From Diphasiastrum complanatum (Eukaryota > Streptophyta > Lycopodiopsida > Lycopodiales > Lycopodiaceae), in assembly GCA_029204225.1 (NCBI GenBank), contig MU835923.1, positions 1 to 35,051 of the forward strand: 35,051 nt of DNA, written 5' to 3'. Position numbers and translations under genes: made by a program. Shown in pieces: positions 10,257 to 19,848 of this stretch. Position 1 is the first letter of the stretch, and every line of letters begins with the position of its first letter. The notes under the pieces are model-generated. The model was not told the origin of the DNA. It ran no database searches and worked only from the letters and a program-made list of their open reading frames with translations.

Positions 10257-11500
10257 TGAGTTACTCGAGTCCTTGAGAGGGAAGTGCCAGCATGATGCAT
10301 TCTTCTCTACTATTGGAACTCACTCCAGAGCAAACGGTTACAGACTCCAGAACCAGTTCCCGGGGCTGGTGCTAGTTCATCCAAGAATACAGCAGCTTCC
10401 GTTGAGGATGATGATGAGTCCGAGTATACGTCGTCAGATGACGTTGAGAATTATGAGCCTGTATTACCCAAGCAAACCCCAGTGGTTGAGAGTCAGTTGA
10501 CTCAAGGATTAAAATGGAAACAATATTCCATTCAGGATGAGTACTTGCTCTATAGAGATAGAGTATGTGTCCCCAATTCAGAGGATTATAGGCAGCAGGT
10601 CCTATATGAATGTCATGACAATCCTAGTGCGGGACACCCAGGCATACAAAAGACCTATGAGCTTCTTCGTAGGCAATTTTTCTAGCCCAATATGAAAAAG
10701 GACGTCCACCAGTATGTAACCAGTTGCTAGAAATGTCAAGTAAACAAAGCAGAGCGTTTAAAGGCAGGAGAGTTGTTACATCCGTTAGAAATACCAGCTG
10801 GTAAATGGGAGAGTATCTCCATGGATTTTATAGTAGGCCTGCCTAAAACCCAAAAGGGTAATGACGCTATATGGGTCACAGTTGACCGTCTGACCAAAAT
10901 GGCTCATTTTATTCCGACCAAAACAACCGTTAGAGCTCCAGAGTTAGCGAGGTTGTTTGTTGACGGGCTGTTTAAATTGTACGGTCTACCTTCCGGCATA
11001 GTCAGCGACCGGGACAGTAAGTTCACTGGAAATTTTTGGAGGGCAGTATTCCATCATCTCCATACTAAACTTAATATGAGTACCACCGACCATCCACAGA
11101 CGGACGGTCAAACAGAGAGGGTAAATCAGGTGCTGGAGGATATGCTTCGTGCATACGTCAGCAAGAAGCAGACTAATTGGGAGGAGTATCTCTCGATATT
11201 AGAGTTTGCTTGCAACAGTACCAAACATTCAGCTACGGGATACAGCCCATTTATGCTGATGTACGGTTTTCGGCCACGCTCACCCACAGTTGTAGGGTTT
11301 AAACAAGAAAAAGTTGAAGCAACCAAAAACTTTTTAGAGGACCTAAACCAGATGATAGAACATGCTAAGCGTAGCATTAGGCAGTCCCAGGATCGAGCCA
11401 GGCATTATGCAGATCCACACAGACGGGATGTGCAGTTCTCCACTGGTGAAAAAGTCTACTTGAGAGTCCCAGTCGACTCTAAAACCCTCAAATCAGGAGT
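10257..11500 (+). pseudogene. gypsy integrase, copy 2, fused to LINE
   Basis: Fragments in changing frames cover the RNase H-integrase linker (10249-10500), the HHCC zinc domain (ECHDNPSAGHPG near 10610; VTSC-stop-KC near 10720) and the DDE catalytic core: SMDFIVGLPK, WVTVDRLTKMAHFIP, GIVSDRDSKFTG, DHPQTDGQTERVNQ and the core glutamate region. Stops occur at 10684 and 10729. From 10773 the frame is open and reads through the post-core GEKVYLRVP motif, then passes in frame into LINE sequence at about 11500, so the integrase C-terminus, polypurine tract and 3' LTR are missing. Confidence 0.88.
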
Positions 11501-12545
11501 GTGTGCAACTATGTTGGGTCGCATGATACGTGCCAAGACTATGACCCCTCATGATATCCTATGTGTTGAGTTTGCTACTCCTCCGATCATCCTTGAGGGC
11601 TTTTTCCACCTTATTCTTTTTCTGCAGCGGATTCAGGAGATTTGTGCATCTCACCCGGATAGATACATAGTTGTTGCGGTTACTTCTTCACGTGTCCTAG
11701 CTGATTTCCATGCCAAGCTATCCTGGTACCAGCAGTCGTCTGATCTCTTACGACATCTGGGCATCTCTATCATGGATCTTCCTCGTGGTACGCATTCATA
11801 TATCCGAGGCTATTTATTTCGTCGATATATGCAGCAAACTTGGAGCTCCCTTCCACCTTCTCGCATTCGACTGAGCTATTACCAGACACACTTCCTATCT
11901 CTGGATCCTTCTGGTTTGCCATTGTTGCCGCTGCCTGCGCTATTGTCTTGGGCAGTTGCGCATTTCCTCTCATCAGCTTGCTATTGAGGAGAGCGTCGTC
12001 TATGTCGCTTGTGCTCGTTGCAGGAGGTGGAAGATGAAGCCCATTTCCTCCTCAGATGTCCGTTGTTGTATTATGAGATACGGGGGAGGTATTATTGTCT
12101 GTTTCGCAATGGCCCGCATACACTTTGCAGTTTTGTCTCCTATCCTGATGCTCGTTGCTTGGGACTTCTTGTTCGTGAGATGCTTAGTCTCCGTCAGTCT
12201 CATCTGCCTGTACCAGATCACCTGGGGTTAGACTCCTAGCAGCTGCTTCTCACTGGCTTCTTTTGGACTCGAGCACATGCTGATGACTCGGATGACGAGA
12301 TTCCTATCCCTGTGCCACCACGGAAAAAGCCCAGATGTAGTTGCCACTTGCCTCCATCAGGGCCCACTGTACGCTCCACTCAGCGGACACTTCACACTTA
12401 CTTTCGCTTATATGTACTTATTCTCCACCTGGCCCGGGTTGTGGGCATTGGTACTTTTTCTATAGTTCTTCTGTTATACCTGGCCCGGGTTGTGGGCTTA
12501 TTTCACTTTTGCTTTGTTCTACTTTCATTCGTAGCTAGTTTGTAG
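11500..12545 (+). pseudogene. LINE ORF2 C-terminal part
   Basis: The frame after the gypsy integrase carries the post-RT region of a LINE (AKTMTPHDILCVEFATPPIIL; FHLILFLQRIQ; GYLFRRYMQQTWSSLP). After a frame change near 11985 comes the C-terminal cysteine-histidine motif LCRLCSLQEVEDEAHFLLRC (C-x2-C-x7-H-x4-C spacing, about 12003-12063) that ends plant LINE ORF2 proteins. A further frame change gives an acidic/basic tail up to the stop near 12545. This could be the other half of the LINE starting at 4112, with the RT domain lost when the gypsy-LINE junction formed. Confidence 0.75.
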
Positions 12546-12649
12546 CATTTTACGGCCACGTCCTCCTATGGATGATGCTCCCACTGTTGCTTGTACATAT
12601 TTTCTTTTTGGTCTTATGCACCCACGGGTGCCCAAAAGACGTTAATAAA

Positions 12650-12741
<92 letters not shown>
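12546..12741 (+). repeat. LINE 3' end and CT/CA microsatellite
   Basis: A short tail holds TTAATAAAG (about 12642), a possible polyadenylation signal, followed at once by a (CT)n run (about 12652-12707) and a (CA)n run (12708-12740). Upstream, within the coding tail, CCTGGCCCGGGTTGTGGGC occurs twice about 50 bases apart (about 12429 and 12479). No poly(A) tail is seen, so the microsatellite may replace it or may be the insertion target. Confidence 0.6.
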
Positions 12742-13057
12742 CTACATTGTTGCTTTTAAGCTGCCATTTTCCCTCTTATACCTTTGTGGTTAATGTTTTT
12801 GCTATTGAGAAGTGCTATTAGAAGTAGCATGACTCTTCGTAGGTACATTATACAGACCATGAAAGCTCAATCTCAATTCATCTATTATGTCTAGTAGTAT
12901 CCCTATGACCTATCTTAATGACGTACAATAAGGAAAGGCTATCTAATGTTCAAACACTCATGCGTCATCTTCCTAAAAAATACAAAACACATGCTCTAAA
13001 TTATTGGTTGCTAGATGATAGAGAAACATATTAGTGATATTGTGCGAAGCTCCATAC
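12742..13057 (-). other. start of intron 3 of the 7TM gene
   Basis: The minus-strand donor AG|GTATGG lies at 13058/13057. The remainder is AT-rich, non-coding and shows no repeat. Intron 3 continues through the LINE/gypsy block and leaves the window on the left, so it is longer than 13 kb unless an unrecognised exon lies inside. Confidence 0.65.
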
Positions 13058-13297
13058 CTTTGCCTGTATGAAGAACGGTTCAAGTCATCAAGAAATTTTT
13101 TTTCATATTCCAGCTTATTAAAGAGCACATTATAAACAATTTCTCCATTCCTTGCCCAAAAGTAGTAGAACACTGCCCCTGCAACTGAAAGGGCTATAAA
13201 GCACCGACCAACAGGCTGGATGTAAAGTTTTGTCTGTAGTGTCACCAGGTAAAGTAAATATAGAAATAATGACATAATTCCTCCATTTCGAATCTGT
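13058..13297 (-). CDS. 7TM RGS1-like protein, exon 3 (TM6-TM7)
   Basis: The acceptor TTTGAATTGCAG|A precedes 13297, and a donor CAAAG|GTATGG follows 13058. The exon is 240 bp, phase 2 at both ends. It encodes QIRNGGIMSLFLYLLYLVTL (TM6), VGRCFIALSVAGAVFYYF (TM7) and the start of a cytosolic tail (ARNGEIVYNVLFNKLEYEKK). The hydrophobic pattern and motif order align by eye with the region of Arabidopsis RGS1 just before the RGS box. RGS1 is a plasma-membrane 7TM protein that accelerates GTP hydrolysis by the G-alpha subunit and responds to glucose. Whether this gene has an RGS box cannot be seen. Confidence 0.75.
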
Positions 13298-13603
13298 CTG
13301 CAATTCAAACATTCATGTTTCTGACTATTAATGTCTGAAAGTAAATTGCTCTGCCCCTTGAGCTCAGTATTGAAATAATAGTAGTGGAAGAAAAATCTAG
13401 GACAAAATCAATGATATAATTCTGTGATGCAGGTCGACAATGTAACTGAAGATAAGAGAATTCTCTGCTCACTTCCTTTTTTCCAGATTACAAAAATTGC
13501 CTATAATATCAATTAGCATTAACATGATTTTAAGGGTTTCTTCAAAAATCATAATCCGAAGGACTTAATGGTAGAGCAATTTTGAATAAACATGTTGACT
13601 AAC
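13298..13603 (-). other. intron 2 of the 7TM gene
   Basis: The intron is bounded on the minus strand by donor TTCAG|GTTAGT (13604/13603) and acceptor TTGCAG|A (13298/13297). It is 306 bp, AT-rich and repeat-free: the only compact intron of this gene in the window. Confidence 0.75.
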
Positions 13604-13774
13604 CTGAACTCATTATATTGAGCCATTATGTTGCGAAGCTTGAATGCAAATCCGAGGAAGATGACAAAATATAGCGGGAGCAGACTAATCAAAATAGCTG
13701 AAAATACTGATTTTTGAATTTCACAGTCACCTTTTCTGTGAGCTTCTTTCACCGGAGATAATTGTGCTTTGAAC
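13604..13774 (-). CDS. 7TM RGS1-like protein, exon 2 (TM5)
   Basis: The acceptor TTTGGCAG|G and donor TTCAG|GTTAGT frame a 171-bp exon, phase 2 at both ends, so it joins exons 1 and 3 without a break. It encodes FKAQLSPVKEAHRKGDCEIQ, the extracellular loop, then KSVFSAILISLLPLYFVIFL (TM5) and LRNIMAQYNEFR, an intracellular loop. The LYFVIFLGFAFKLRNI segment resembles the LYVLALVAFTRAVRHV region of Arabidopsis RGS1 in spacing and character. Confidence 0.75.
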
Positions 13775-14643
13775 CTGCCAAAGCAAGATCAAACCAGCAT
13801 AAAAACAGCTGTTTTATTATTCACCAGCTAACAACTTCCCAAGTTCAGGATTTTGATCCAAAGAAAGCTGAGATCCATCACTTCATTGCTCTGGAAGGAA
13901 CAATGACCAAAGAGAAAGGCATAACATAGTAAAGTCAAACAAAGGGCAATAAAGAAAAGGTGTCTACCAAAGCGATAAACTAAAAAGAGAGCTATGAAAA
14001 AAGTTAAAAGGCAACAAAAAGGACTACAAAACTCTGATAATCTTTGAACATGAAAATAGACTAATAAAGAAGAACAAGTAGTAGATAGGTCATCTAGAGG
14101 CAAAGATAGCTTGCTTGAGCAAATAAAGAACGTCGCCCCTCTTTTTTATCGTTCGCCAAATCTCCACCATTGCTATAGATAACAGTGGGCAAGAATGCAG
14201 TAGTCATATTGCAACATTGGAAATTAGTAAGCGAAAATTGTGATGGCCACACAGCTACTGGCATCTCAAAGTCTTTATTAGATTCCTTAGCAAATAAATG
14301 TAAAAATGTCGGGTACGCATCAGAAAACCTTCATTAACCTTTTATACATTCAAATCCCAAATTAAAGGTCTTCAACCAAATAACAATGAAAATAAATTTT
14401 ATCAATAAGATCTCAATTCCCCAAGTTAAACACGAGTGAGCTAAAGAATTATTGCATACCATAAGTGTTTAGGAAGTAAGAAACCACTTTCTATGGTATG
14501 ACAATAAATCAACATACAACTAAGCTGTTAATCGTTTTCAATTAGCAACATATAAATTCAAGCTGAACACATTCAAATGTTACAAGGACAAAAGTTCCCA
14601 TTTTTATTCCCAATGCATAGTTATCAAACCATCTAGAGTAATG

Positions 14644-14729
14644 CTTCTTGGTTTCCAAGGGGAGGCTCGAACCTGGGACCAAAGAAACTCCGGATGCCAA
14701 GCTAACCAGCTGAGCCAATCCCGTTGGGT
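14644..14729 (-). mobile_element. tRNA-derived SINE-like insertion with 14-bp target duplication
   Basis: The minus strand carries an RNA polymerase III A box TGGCTCAGCTGG (14717-14706) and B box GGTTCGAGCC (14673-14664), as in a tRNA. The anticodon arm does not fold convincingly, so this is not a working tRNA gene. The 86-bp insert is flanked by identical 14-bp repeats CATCTAGAGTAATG at 14630-14643 and 14730-14743, the target duplication expected of LINE-mobilised SINEs. No poly(A) tail is visible; the 3' end is CCAAGAAG. Confidence 0.8.
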
Positions 14730-15109
14730 CATCTAGAGTAATGAAAGGGCAGAGTAGCTCGTCATTTAAAAACTAACCAACTAGAAAATGAGCCCCAATA
14801 ACTCTGTCCTAACAGAAGAGGCCTCCAACTCCCAAGCATAGTTCTCACCTTGAATGAGGCCATACAAACAAGTAAAAATTATATCATGGATGAATAAGCC
14901 TCATGTTCAGATAATAAAAAGCTTTTTGTACTCTGTTCTCCATAAGTGTTACTTCTACCCATAAATTTGCTGATTAGAGGTGCAACATGACTTGGGTGCA
15001 GTGACTTACATAAAAGAACACAATGTTTTACAGATCTTTCCAGGACCTTGTATTGAATCGATTGAAAAATATTAGCTATTCCTGTCACAATTTTCAACAA
15101 TTTCAGGTT

Positions 15110-15334
15110 GGCTTAAGGCTATCGCGGGCACGAACATGGAGCTCGTTGGTGGTGTCATAAAACTTGACTATCGTGAGGAGATCCGGGCATTAAAATCCCC
15201 AATGAGGAAAATATGCCCCCGCTCTGCGAATCTTATGGTATCCAATGAAAGATCATGGTAGGGTGAAGCAATGCCCTCAGTAAAAGATGAAGACTTTGGA
15301 GGAAAGTAGCATGTCACAATAAAGAGTTCCCTAT
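15110..15334 (-). pseudogene. LINE endonuclease scrap
   Basis: On the minus strand one frame reads RELFIVTCYFPPK and, after a variable stretch, FLIGDFNARI, the Y-x-P and G-D-F-N-A motifs of a LINE endonuclease domain, ending at a stop near 15170. Its spacing matches the endonuclease at 5430-5580, but the sequence is too diverged to be the same copy. It is cut at 15334 by a gypsy LTR. Confidence 0.6.
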
Positions 15335-15691
15335 TGTTACAAGCCTATAACCAGTGCCGAACCCTAGGGAACTTAGGAGGTCAGATACCACAGTCAAGGG
15401 CGTGTCCAGCGTACACGTCCAATAGGGCAAGACAGTGTGAGTAGTGTGCCCCGGCACGGTCCATAGCCATGGCAGGCCTAGCACAGCATAGGGACCTTGT
15501 CAGCAGGATAGGGCCCCATGTTGGGTCCCGACGTGCAGTCGGCCACGTCAGTGCCATGTGGCCGACACTTGCAGTATGCATGCTACCAGTCTTCACACTG
15601 GGCTAGGAGGGGCTTACTCCATATCAGGGAGTAGGCAAGGTTGGGTGGATCAATTAGTGTTTGCCCTACTGTGGTGTCCAGGTCTCTAACA
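15335..15691 (+). mobile_element. 5' LTR of gypsy copy 3
   Basis: This 357-bp LTR starts TGTTAC and ends TAACA, and matches 6001-6359 along its length with scattered substitutions and small indels. The common segment from TGTTAC onward shows that the first 13 bases belong to the LTR and not to the flanking LINE. Confidence 0.85.
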
Positions 15692-15692
15692 C

Positions 15693-15704
15693 TGGTATGA
15701 GAGC
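15693..15704 (+). other. primer-binding site, gypsy copy 3 (mutated)
   Basis: TGGTATGAGAGC lies one base after the LTR end. It differs from the copy 2 site at one position (C to G), which weakens pairing to initiator tRNA-Met and suggests decay. Confidence 0.8.
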
Positions 15705-16582
15705 CATCTCCATATTTGGGGAGTTTAGTTTTCAGCAAGAGAGAAAGTTATCAGAGTGTACAGAACGAATTCTAACTTTCAGAAATTAGTGTGGGAGATT
15801 AATCGCTGCAGAACCAGCTCTCCATCGCATGTTTTCCGGTGGTTTTTGTGGCTATCTGAGCGGTTTTCAGATCAGAGATAAGGTGCAGGTTCATCGCTGG
15901 AATTGTAGTGTTAATTTCTTCCTTTGCAAATAGATTTTGAGATCAAAATCGGAGGCAGGGCCAACGCTGGACAGATATATATATCCTTGTAGATCTATTG
16001 CTGTTGTTTGGAGAACCTTGGGGGTGGATTATGTTAACAAATCTGAGGACCCAAATCCGCAGTCAGATCAGCGAGGGTTCCTCCTCAACAGTTTCAGAAA
16101 TTCTGATCAAGTTTTCAACTTCAAATCTGTAGTTTCTGAAGCAGCAGCGCCGCCAGTCAGTCAGCGAGAGTTTTGGCAATTGAAACCAGAATTTTTACAA
16201 ACATTCAGGTCTTGAATTCTCGCTTTTTGGGGCAGCAAGCCCATACCTCTACCAGCGAGGGCTTCTGAACTCAGAATCCATAAAGTTTTGGCAATTCTGA
16301 GGAGGGGGATCACTGTTTTTCCCACAGTTACTACTGCAAAACCAGACAGCAGTCACATCTTCCGGGCTATCCTCAATAAATTCTTCCTTGCAGTAGATCC
16401 TGCATGCAAATTGGGGAGCCAGATTGCACATCCATCGAAAGACTGAGGAGTTCTCTTGCTTTTTCTTTGAAAACACAGTCCTGAGACAGAGCTAAGTATT
16501 CTACCTTTCATTTTTCCAGTTTCAATTGATCTTTCTTCTTGTTTCAATAAGAATCTAAGGTACATCTCTTTCCATTTCGAAA
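15705..16582 (+). other. untranslated leader of gypsy copy 3
   Basis: Non-coding. It repeats CGCTGGA, CAGCGAGGG and CAGCGAGAG motifs (about 15895, 15965, 16070, 16160, 16252), paralleling the leader of copy 2. It ends in a T/C-rich tract before the gag ATG at 16583. Confidence 0.6.
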
Positions 16583-17085
16583 ATGACCACTTCTCAGGGA
16601 CCTGATCTACCCCCGGAGAGAGGCATCGACGAATTGGAAATAGAAGCCTTCGTTTTCAGTACAGGAAAAGAACCTATGGAAGTGGAACAGGAGCAATTCG
16701 CCGAGGAACTTGACGATTTGGTTACCAAGGAGCAGTACCTCCACTTGCTAACAGAGGTGGATGAAATGAAACTGGCTTTAGCCAATTTCAAATCCAATGT
16801 GGAAGACTCGTTCGCCGAGCTCAAAGATTTAATCTTGAGCTACGCGAAAGGAAGTCTCCCTTCCACTTCTCAACCGTTCCCTTCACCACTTCCATCAGTA
16901 TCGGGTGAGCCTATTCGGTCTCATCCCAGTGTCTTTAAAGACTTAAAACGTCCTACTTTTATTGGGGAAGAGAAGGATAGAAATGCAGACATTTTACATA
17001 CCTTCCTCAGCTCTTAAGCAGACATTCATGCTCTTAAACAGACCCCTGACCATTTGCAAGCAATCAAGAGTCTTTCCCTAGGACC
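16583..17085 (+). pseudogene. gypsy gag, copy 3, truncated
   Basis: This is the same gag as at 7099: GPDLPPERGIDELE start, acidic region, then FIGEEKDRNADILHTFLS. A stop at 17015 and a small local duplication/deletion precede IHALKQTPDHLQAI. The frame ends where the chromovirus LTR begins at 17086, so capsid C-terminus and pol are missing here. Confidence 0.85.
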
Positions 17086-17673
17086 TGTCAGGCTCTCCCT
17101 GATCTTCCGACTGACACCCGTCCAAACATGCACTGATTGCCACAAATTTCCAGCCTTTCTGATTCCCTGCAAGCACATAGCATCAAACACAAACACAGTG
17201 GAGCTGGCTGCATCGTCTCCCCCTAGCCTTTGCTGCATAGATTATGATGAGGAATGCCTCTCTAGGCTCACTTATGCACAATCTTGGCAGTACCCTGACA
17301 CAGGCAAGTGAGTAGGCTAACATGTGTCACTCATTCACTGGACCAAGTGTCCTAGTGAGCATGTGACACGTGTCGTGTTTGACCGGTCAACCCTGACATG
17401 TGTCACTCATTCACTGGACCAAGTGTCCCAGTGCGCATATGACACGTGTCACGTTGACTAGTCAACTCCTACTTTGTCCAGCCACTCCTAATTTAGGACC
17501 CAGTCCCAAGCAACATGTGACTCTGAGGCTCAGAAACTTAATTAACAGCCTTATTTACATTTTTGTTACAAAGGTCACTAGAGGCCGATGACTTGGCCAT
17601 TTCTGTATTTACAAGAAATACATCTGTAAGTCAAAACAATAAACAACTGGGACAGGGAGTAAAAGCTGTAACA
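17086..17673 (-). mobile_element. 3' LTR of a minus-strand chromovirus
   Basis: Read on the minus strand the LTR starts TGTTACA just after a polypurine tract and ends CTGACA at 17086, 588 bp in all. Its upstream part has a 76-bp tandem duplication (units beginning near 17320 and 17396) containing GACACGTGTC-type palindromes that could act as enhancer elements. It was inserted into the gag of gypsy copy 3. Confidence 0.8.
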
Positions 17674-17687
17674 TCCCTTCCACCCTC
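17674..17687 (-). other. polypurine tract of the chromovirus
   Basis: The minus strand reads GAGGGTGGAAGGGA immediately before the LTR TGTTACA, the usual plus-strand primer position. It overlaps the stop codon of the chromodomain frame. Confidence 0.8.
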
Positions 17688-17848
17688 AGGTAACATCGTC
17701 CACGATGGCAAAGCTAGGGTACTGTGCACGCAGACTATGTGCAGTCTCCCAGGTAGCATTAGAAAGAGTCCTACCATGCCAAGCGACCAAGTACTCACAG
17801 ATCAGACGGTTGCGTAAACGCCTCTCCCGCCTATCCAATACCCTTATG
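17686..17848 (-). pseudogene. chromodomain, chromovirus integrase tail
   Basis: The minus-strand frame reads RVLDRRERRLRNRLICEYLV, then AWHGRTLSNATWETAHSLRA, and stops at the polypurine tract. The Y-L-V-x-W-x-G, A-T-W-E pattern is that of an integrase chromodomain, which directs insertion to modified chromatin. It is joined directly to RNase H sequence; the whole integrase core is missing. Confidence 0.78.
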
Positions 17849-18232
17849 ATCGGTGTAAACATAGAATTCCGCACCATACAAATAATGCCTCCATGCCTTC
17901 AAAGCGAGGATAATGGCATACAACTCTTTCTCATGAGTTGGATAGTTCATCTGTGCAGGGTTGAGCTTCTTGCTCTCAAAGGCCACATGCCTACCCTCTT
18001 GCATCAGAACTGCCCCAACGGCGATGTCACTTGCATCCGTTTCTACGACGAATGGTTTTTGAGGGTCAACAATTCTTAAAGCGACAAAGTCAGCCACAGC
18101 TTGTTTCAAAGCATCGAAACTTCGTTGCTGAACTTCCGTCCATTCTTTCCAATTATTTTTCTGTAACACATCGGTCACTGGTGCAACTACGTGTGAATAA
18201 TTCTTCACACCTTTACAATAAGACACAGCCAA
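17838..18232 (-). pseudogene. chromovirus RNase H fragment
   Basis: The frame reads YCKGVKNYSHVVAPVTDVLQ, then [45 protein letters not shown] and VYTDHKG, which is typical Ty3 RNase H. It ends near 17838 where the reading shifts into the chromodomain. It connects upstream to the RT fragment by a short stretch with stops (18232-18298). Confidence 0.85.
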
Positions 18233-18297
18233 CCCTAGAAAGCTTATTAGTGTCGTCAGTCTGTAGGAACAGGCCAGGCAAGAAGAACAACAACTTT

Positions 18298-18845
18298 CTA
18301 CGAAGCTGGTTTTATTCCATCTGCTAACACTATAAAACCCAAATATGTTATTTCTTTTTTAGATAATTCACTTTTTTTATCATTAGCGAACAGTGTGTTT
18401 TCCCTCAAAGTTGATAACACAGTTCTAAGGTGATTAACATGCATAGCATCACCACAACTATAAACAAGTATGTCATCAACAAAATTAACCACAAACTTGC
18501 CCATAAACGGTCTAAGCACATCGTTCATTAACATCATAAATGTTGCAGGGGCGTTAGTCAATCCAAAGAGCATAACTAAAAATTCATAGTGTCCAAAACG
18601 AGTCCAAAAGGCAGTTTTATGCACATCCTCTTCTCGAACTCTCAACCTGGTGGTAACCACTCTTTAGGTCAATTTTGCTAAACACCGTAGCACCATGGAG
18701 GGCATCCAAAAAATCATCTATACGTGGCATCAAATATCGATGCTTAACAGTAATCTTGTTCAAGCCTCGATAGTCCACACATTCTCCAAGACCCATCCTT
18801 CGTTTTTACCAGAATGATCGGAGAGGCAAAGGGGGAGAAGCTTGG
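18298..18845 (-). pseudogene. chromovirus reverse transcriptase fragment
   Basis: On the minus strand, [20 protein letters not shown] leads to [52 protein letters not shown] and the catalytic VNFVDDILVYS (about 18470). At least two frame changes occur (near 18650 and 18790). The N-terminus abuts an LTR in the opposite orientation at 18846, so gag and protease are lost. Confidence 0.85.
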
Positions 18846-19440
18846 TCTTACTTGCCTATGTGTCAGCGTACTGCCAAGTGGCAAGTGTCAACTGTGCATG
18901 GAGTTGGCTATGTGTCGAGATTTAGGGAGGGTCAGGGTTAAGGGGTGCTTGGGGATTGTGTATAAGTGAGCCTAGAGAGAGGCATTCCTCATCATAATCT
19001 ATGCAGCAAAGGCTGGGGGGAGACGACGCAGCCAACTCCACTGTGTTTATGTTTGATGCTATGTGCTTGCAATGAATCAAAAAGGCTGGAAATTTGTGGC
19101 GATCAGTGCATGTTTGGACGGGTGTCAATCGGAAGATCAAGCCTTTCTGATTCCCTGCAAGCACATAGCATCAAACACAAACACAGTGGAGCTAGCCGCG
19201 TTGTCTCCCCCCAGCCTTTGCTGCATAGATTATGATGAGGAACGCCTCTCTCTAGATACACAATCCCCAAGCACCCCTTAACCCTAACACTTCCTAAATC
19301 TCGACACATGCCCAACTCCATGCACTGTCGACACTTGCCACTTGGCAGTACCCTGACACAGGCAAGTGAGTAGGCTGACATGTGTCACTCATTCACTGGA
19401 CCAAGTGTCCCAGTGAGCATGTGACACGTGTTATGTTTTA
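18846..19440. repeat. head-to-head inverted pair of chromovirus LTR fragments
   Basis: Two fragments of the 17086-17673 LTR face each other. The plus-oriented fragment (about 18846-19136) includes TATAAG at 18961-18966; the minus-oriented one (about 19137-19440) lacks about ten bases there. They form an inverted repeat with arms of roughly 240 bases (about 18848-19089 and 19138-19375) around a spacer of roughly 48 bases that occurs only in the plus fragment. Short open frames across the arms are artefacts of the repeat. Confidence 0.8.
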
Positions 19441-19482
19441 CCAGTCACTGACATGCCAGTTCGAGAAACAGGGTGTCGTGAG

Positions 19483-19848
19483 ATGGCAGAGCGCATACCA
19501 CCAAGGCCTGAGAGCGAGGCCAGGAGGAAGCTCGAGGAAGATGTCCGAAGGCACAACGAAAGGCATCGGAAGCAAGAGGCAGACATTGCAGAGATGCTGC
19601 GACAGACTCGGGAGTGACACCCAGAGCTGCAGATCCCCGCCCCCGCTGTGGCCCCTGCCCCCGCTGTCGAGCTGGATTTGGATGAGCAGATCGGAATGAA
19701 CTTCACACGACAGCAGCTCATCATGGTCAGGGAAAGGGCGGCCCGCCGTCGGGCTGACCAGGAGGCAGCTCGGGCTAACCGGGAGGCAGAGCGAGAGCGA
19801 CAGAACAATGCACCTGACAAGGGCGAGGAGTTTGTGGAGGATCCGTAG
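19483..19848 (+). pseudogene. transposon accessory ORF R, copy 1
   Basis: The frame is 122 codons from ATG to TAG with one in-frame TGA (codon 45). It opens MAERIPPRPESEARRKLEED, continues with charged helical sequence (HNERHRKQEADIAEML), a proline/alanine linker (PAPAVAPAPAVE), the core LDLDEQIGMNFTRQQLIMVR and an R/E/Q-rich coiled coil ending EFVEDP. Copies at 23973 and 30547 keep the same frame but have different lesions. The family and function are unknown to me. It lies 496 bases from the end of a convergent hAT transposase reading frame, a layout repeated in copy 2. Confidence 0.7.

Noticed and set aside
14644-14729. Functional tRNA gene
   Set aside because: A and B boxes are present but no anticodon arm folds and the unit has retroposon-type target duplications.
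17319-17470. CRISPR-like direct repeats
   Set aside because: Only two 76-bp units without spacers, inside an LTR promoter region of a plant retrotransposon.
18966-19381. Several 70-90 codon frames on both strands
   Set aside because: They mirror each other because they lie on the arms of the inverted LTR pair and match no protein.
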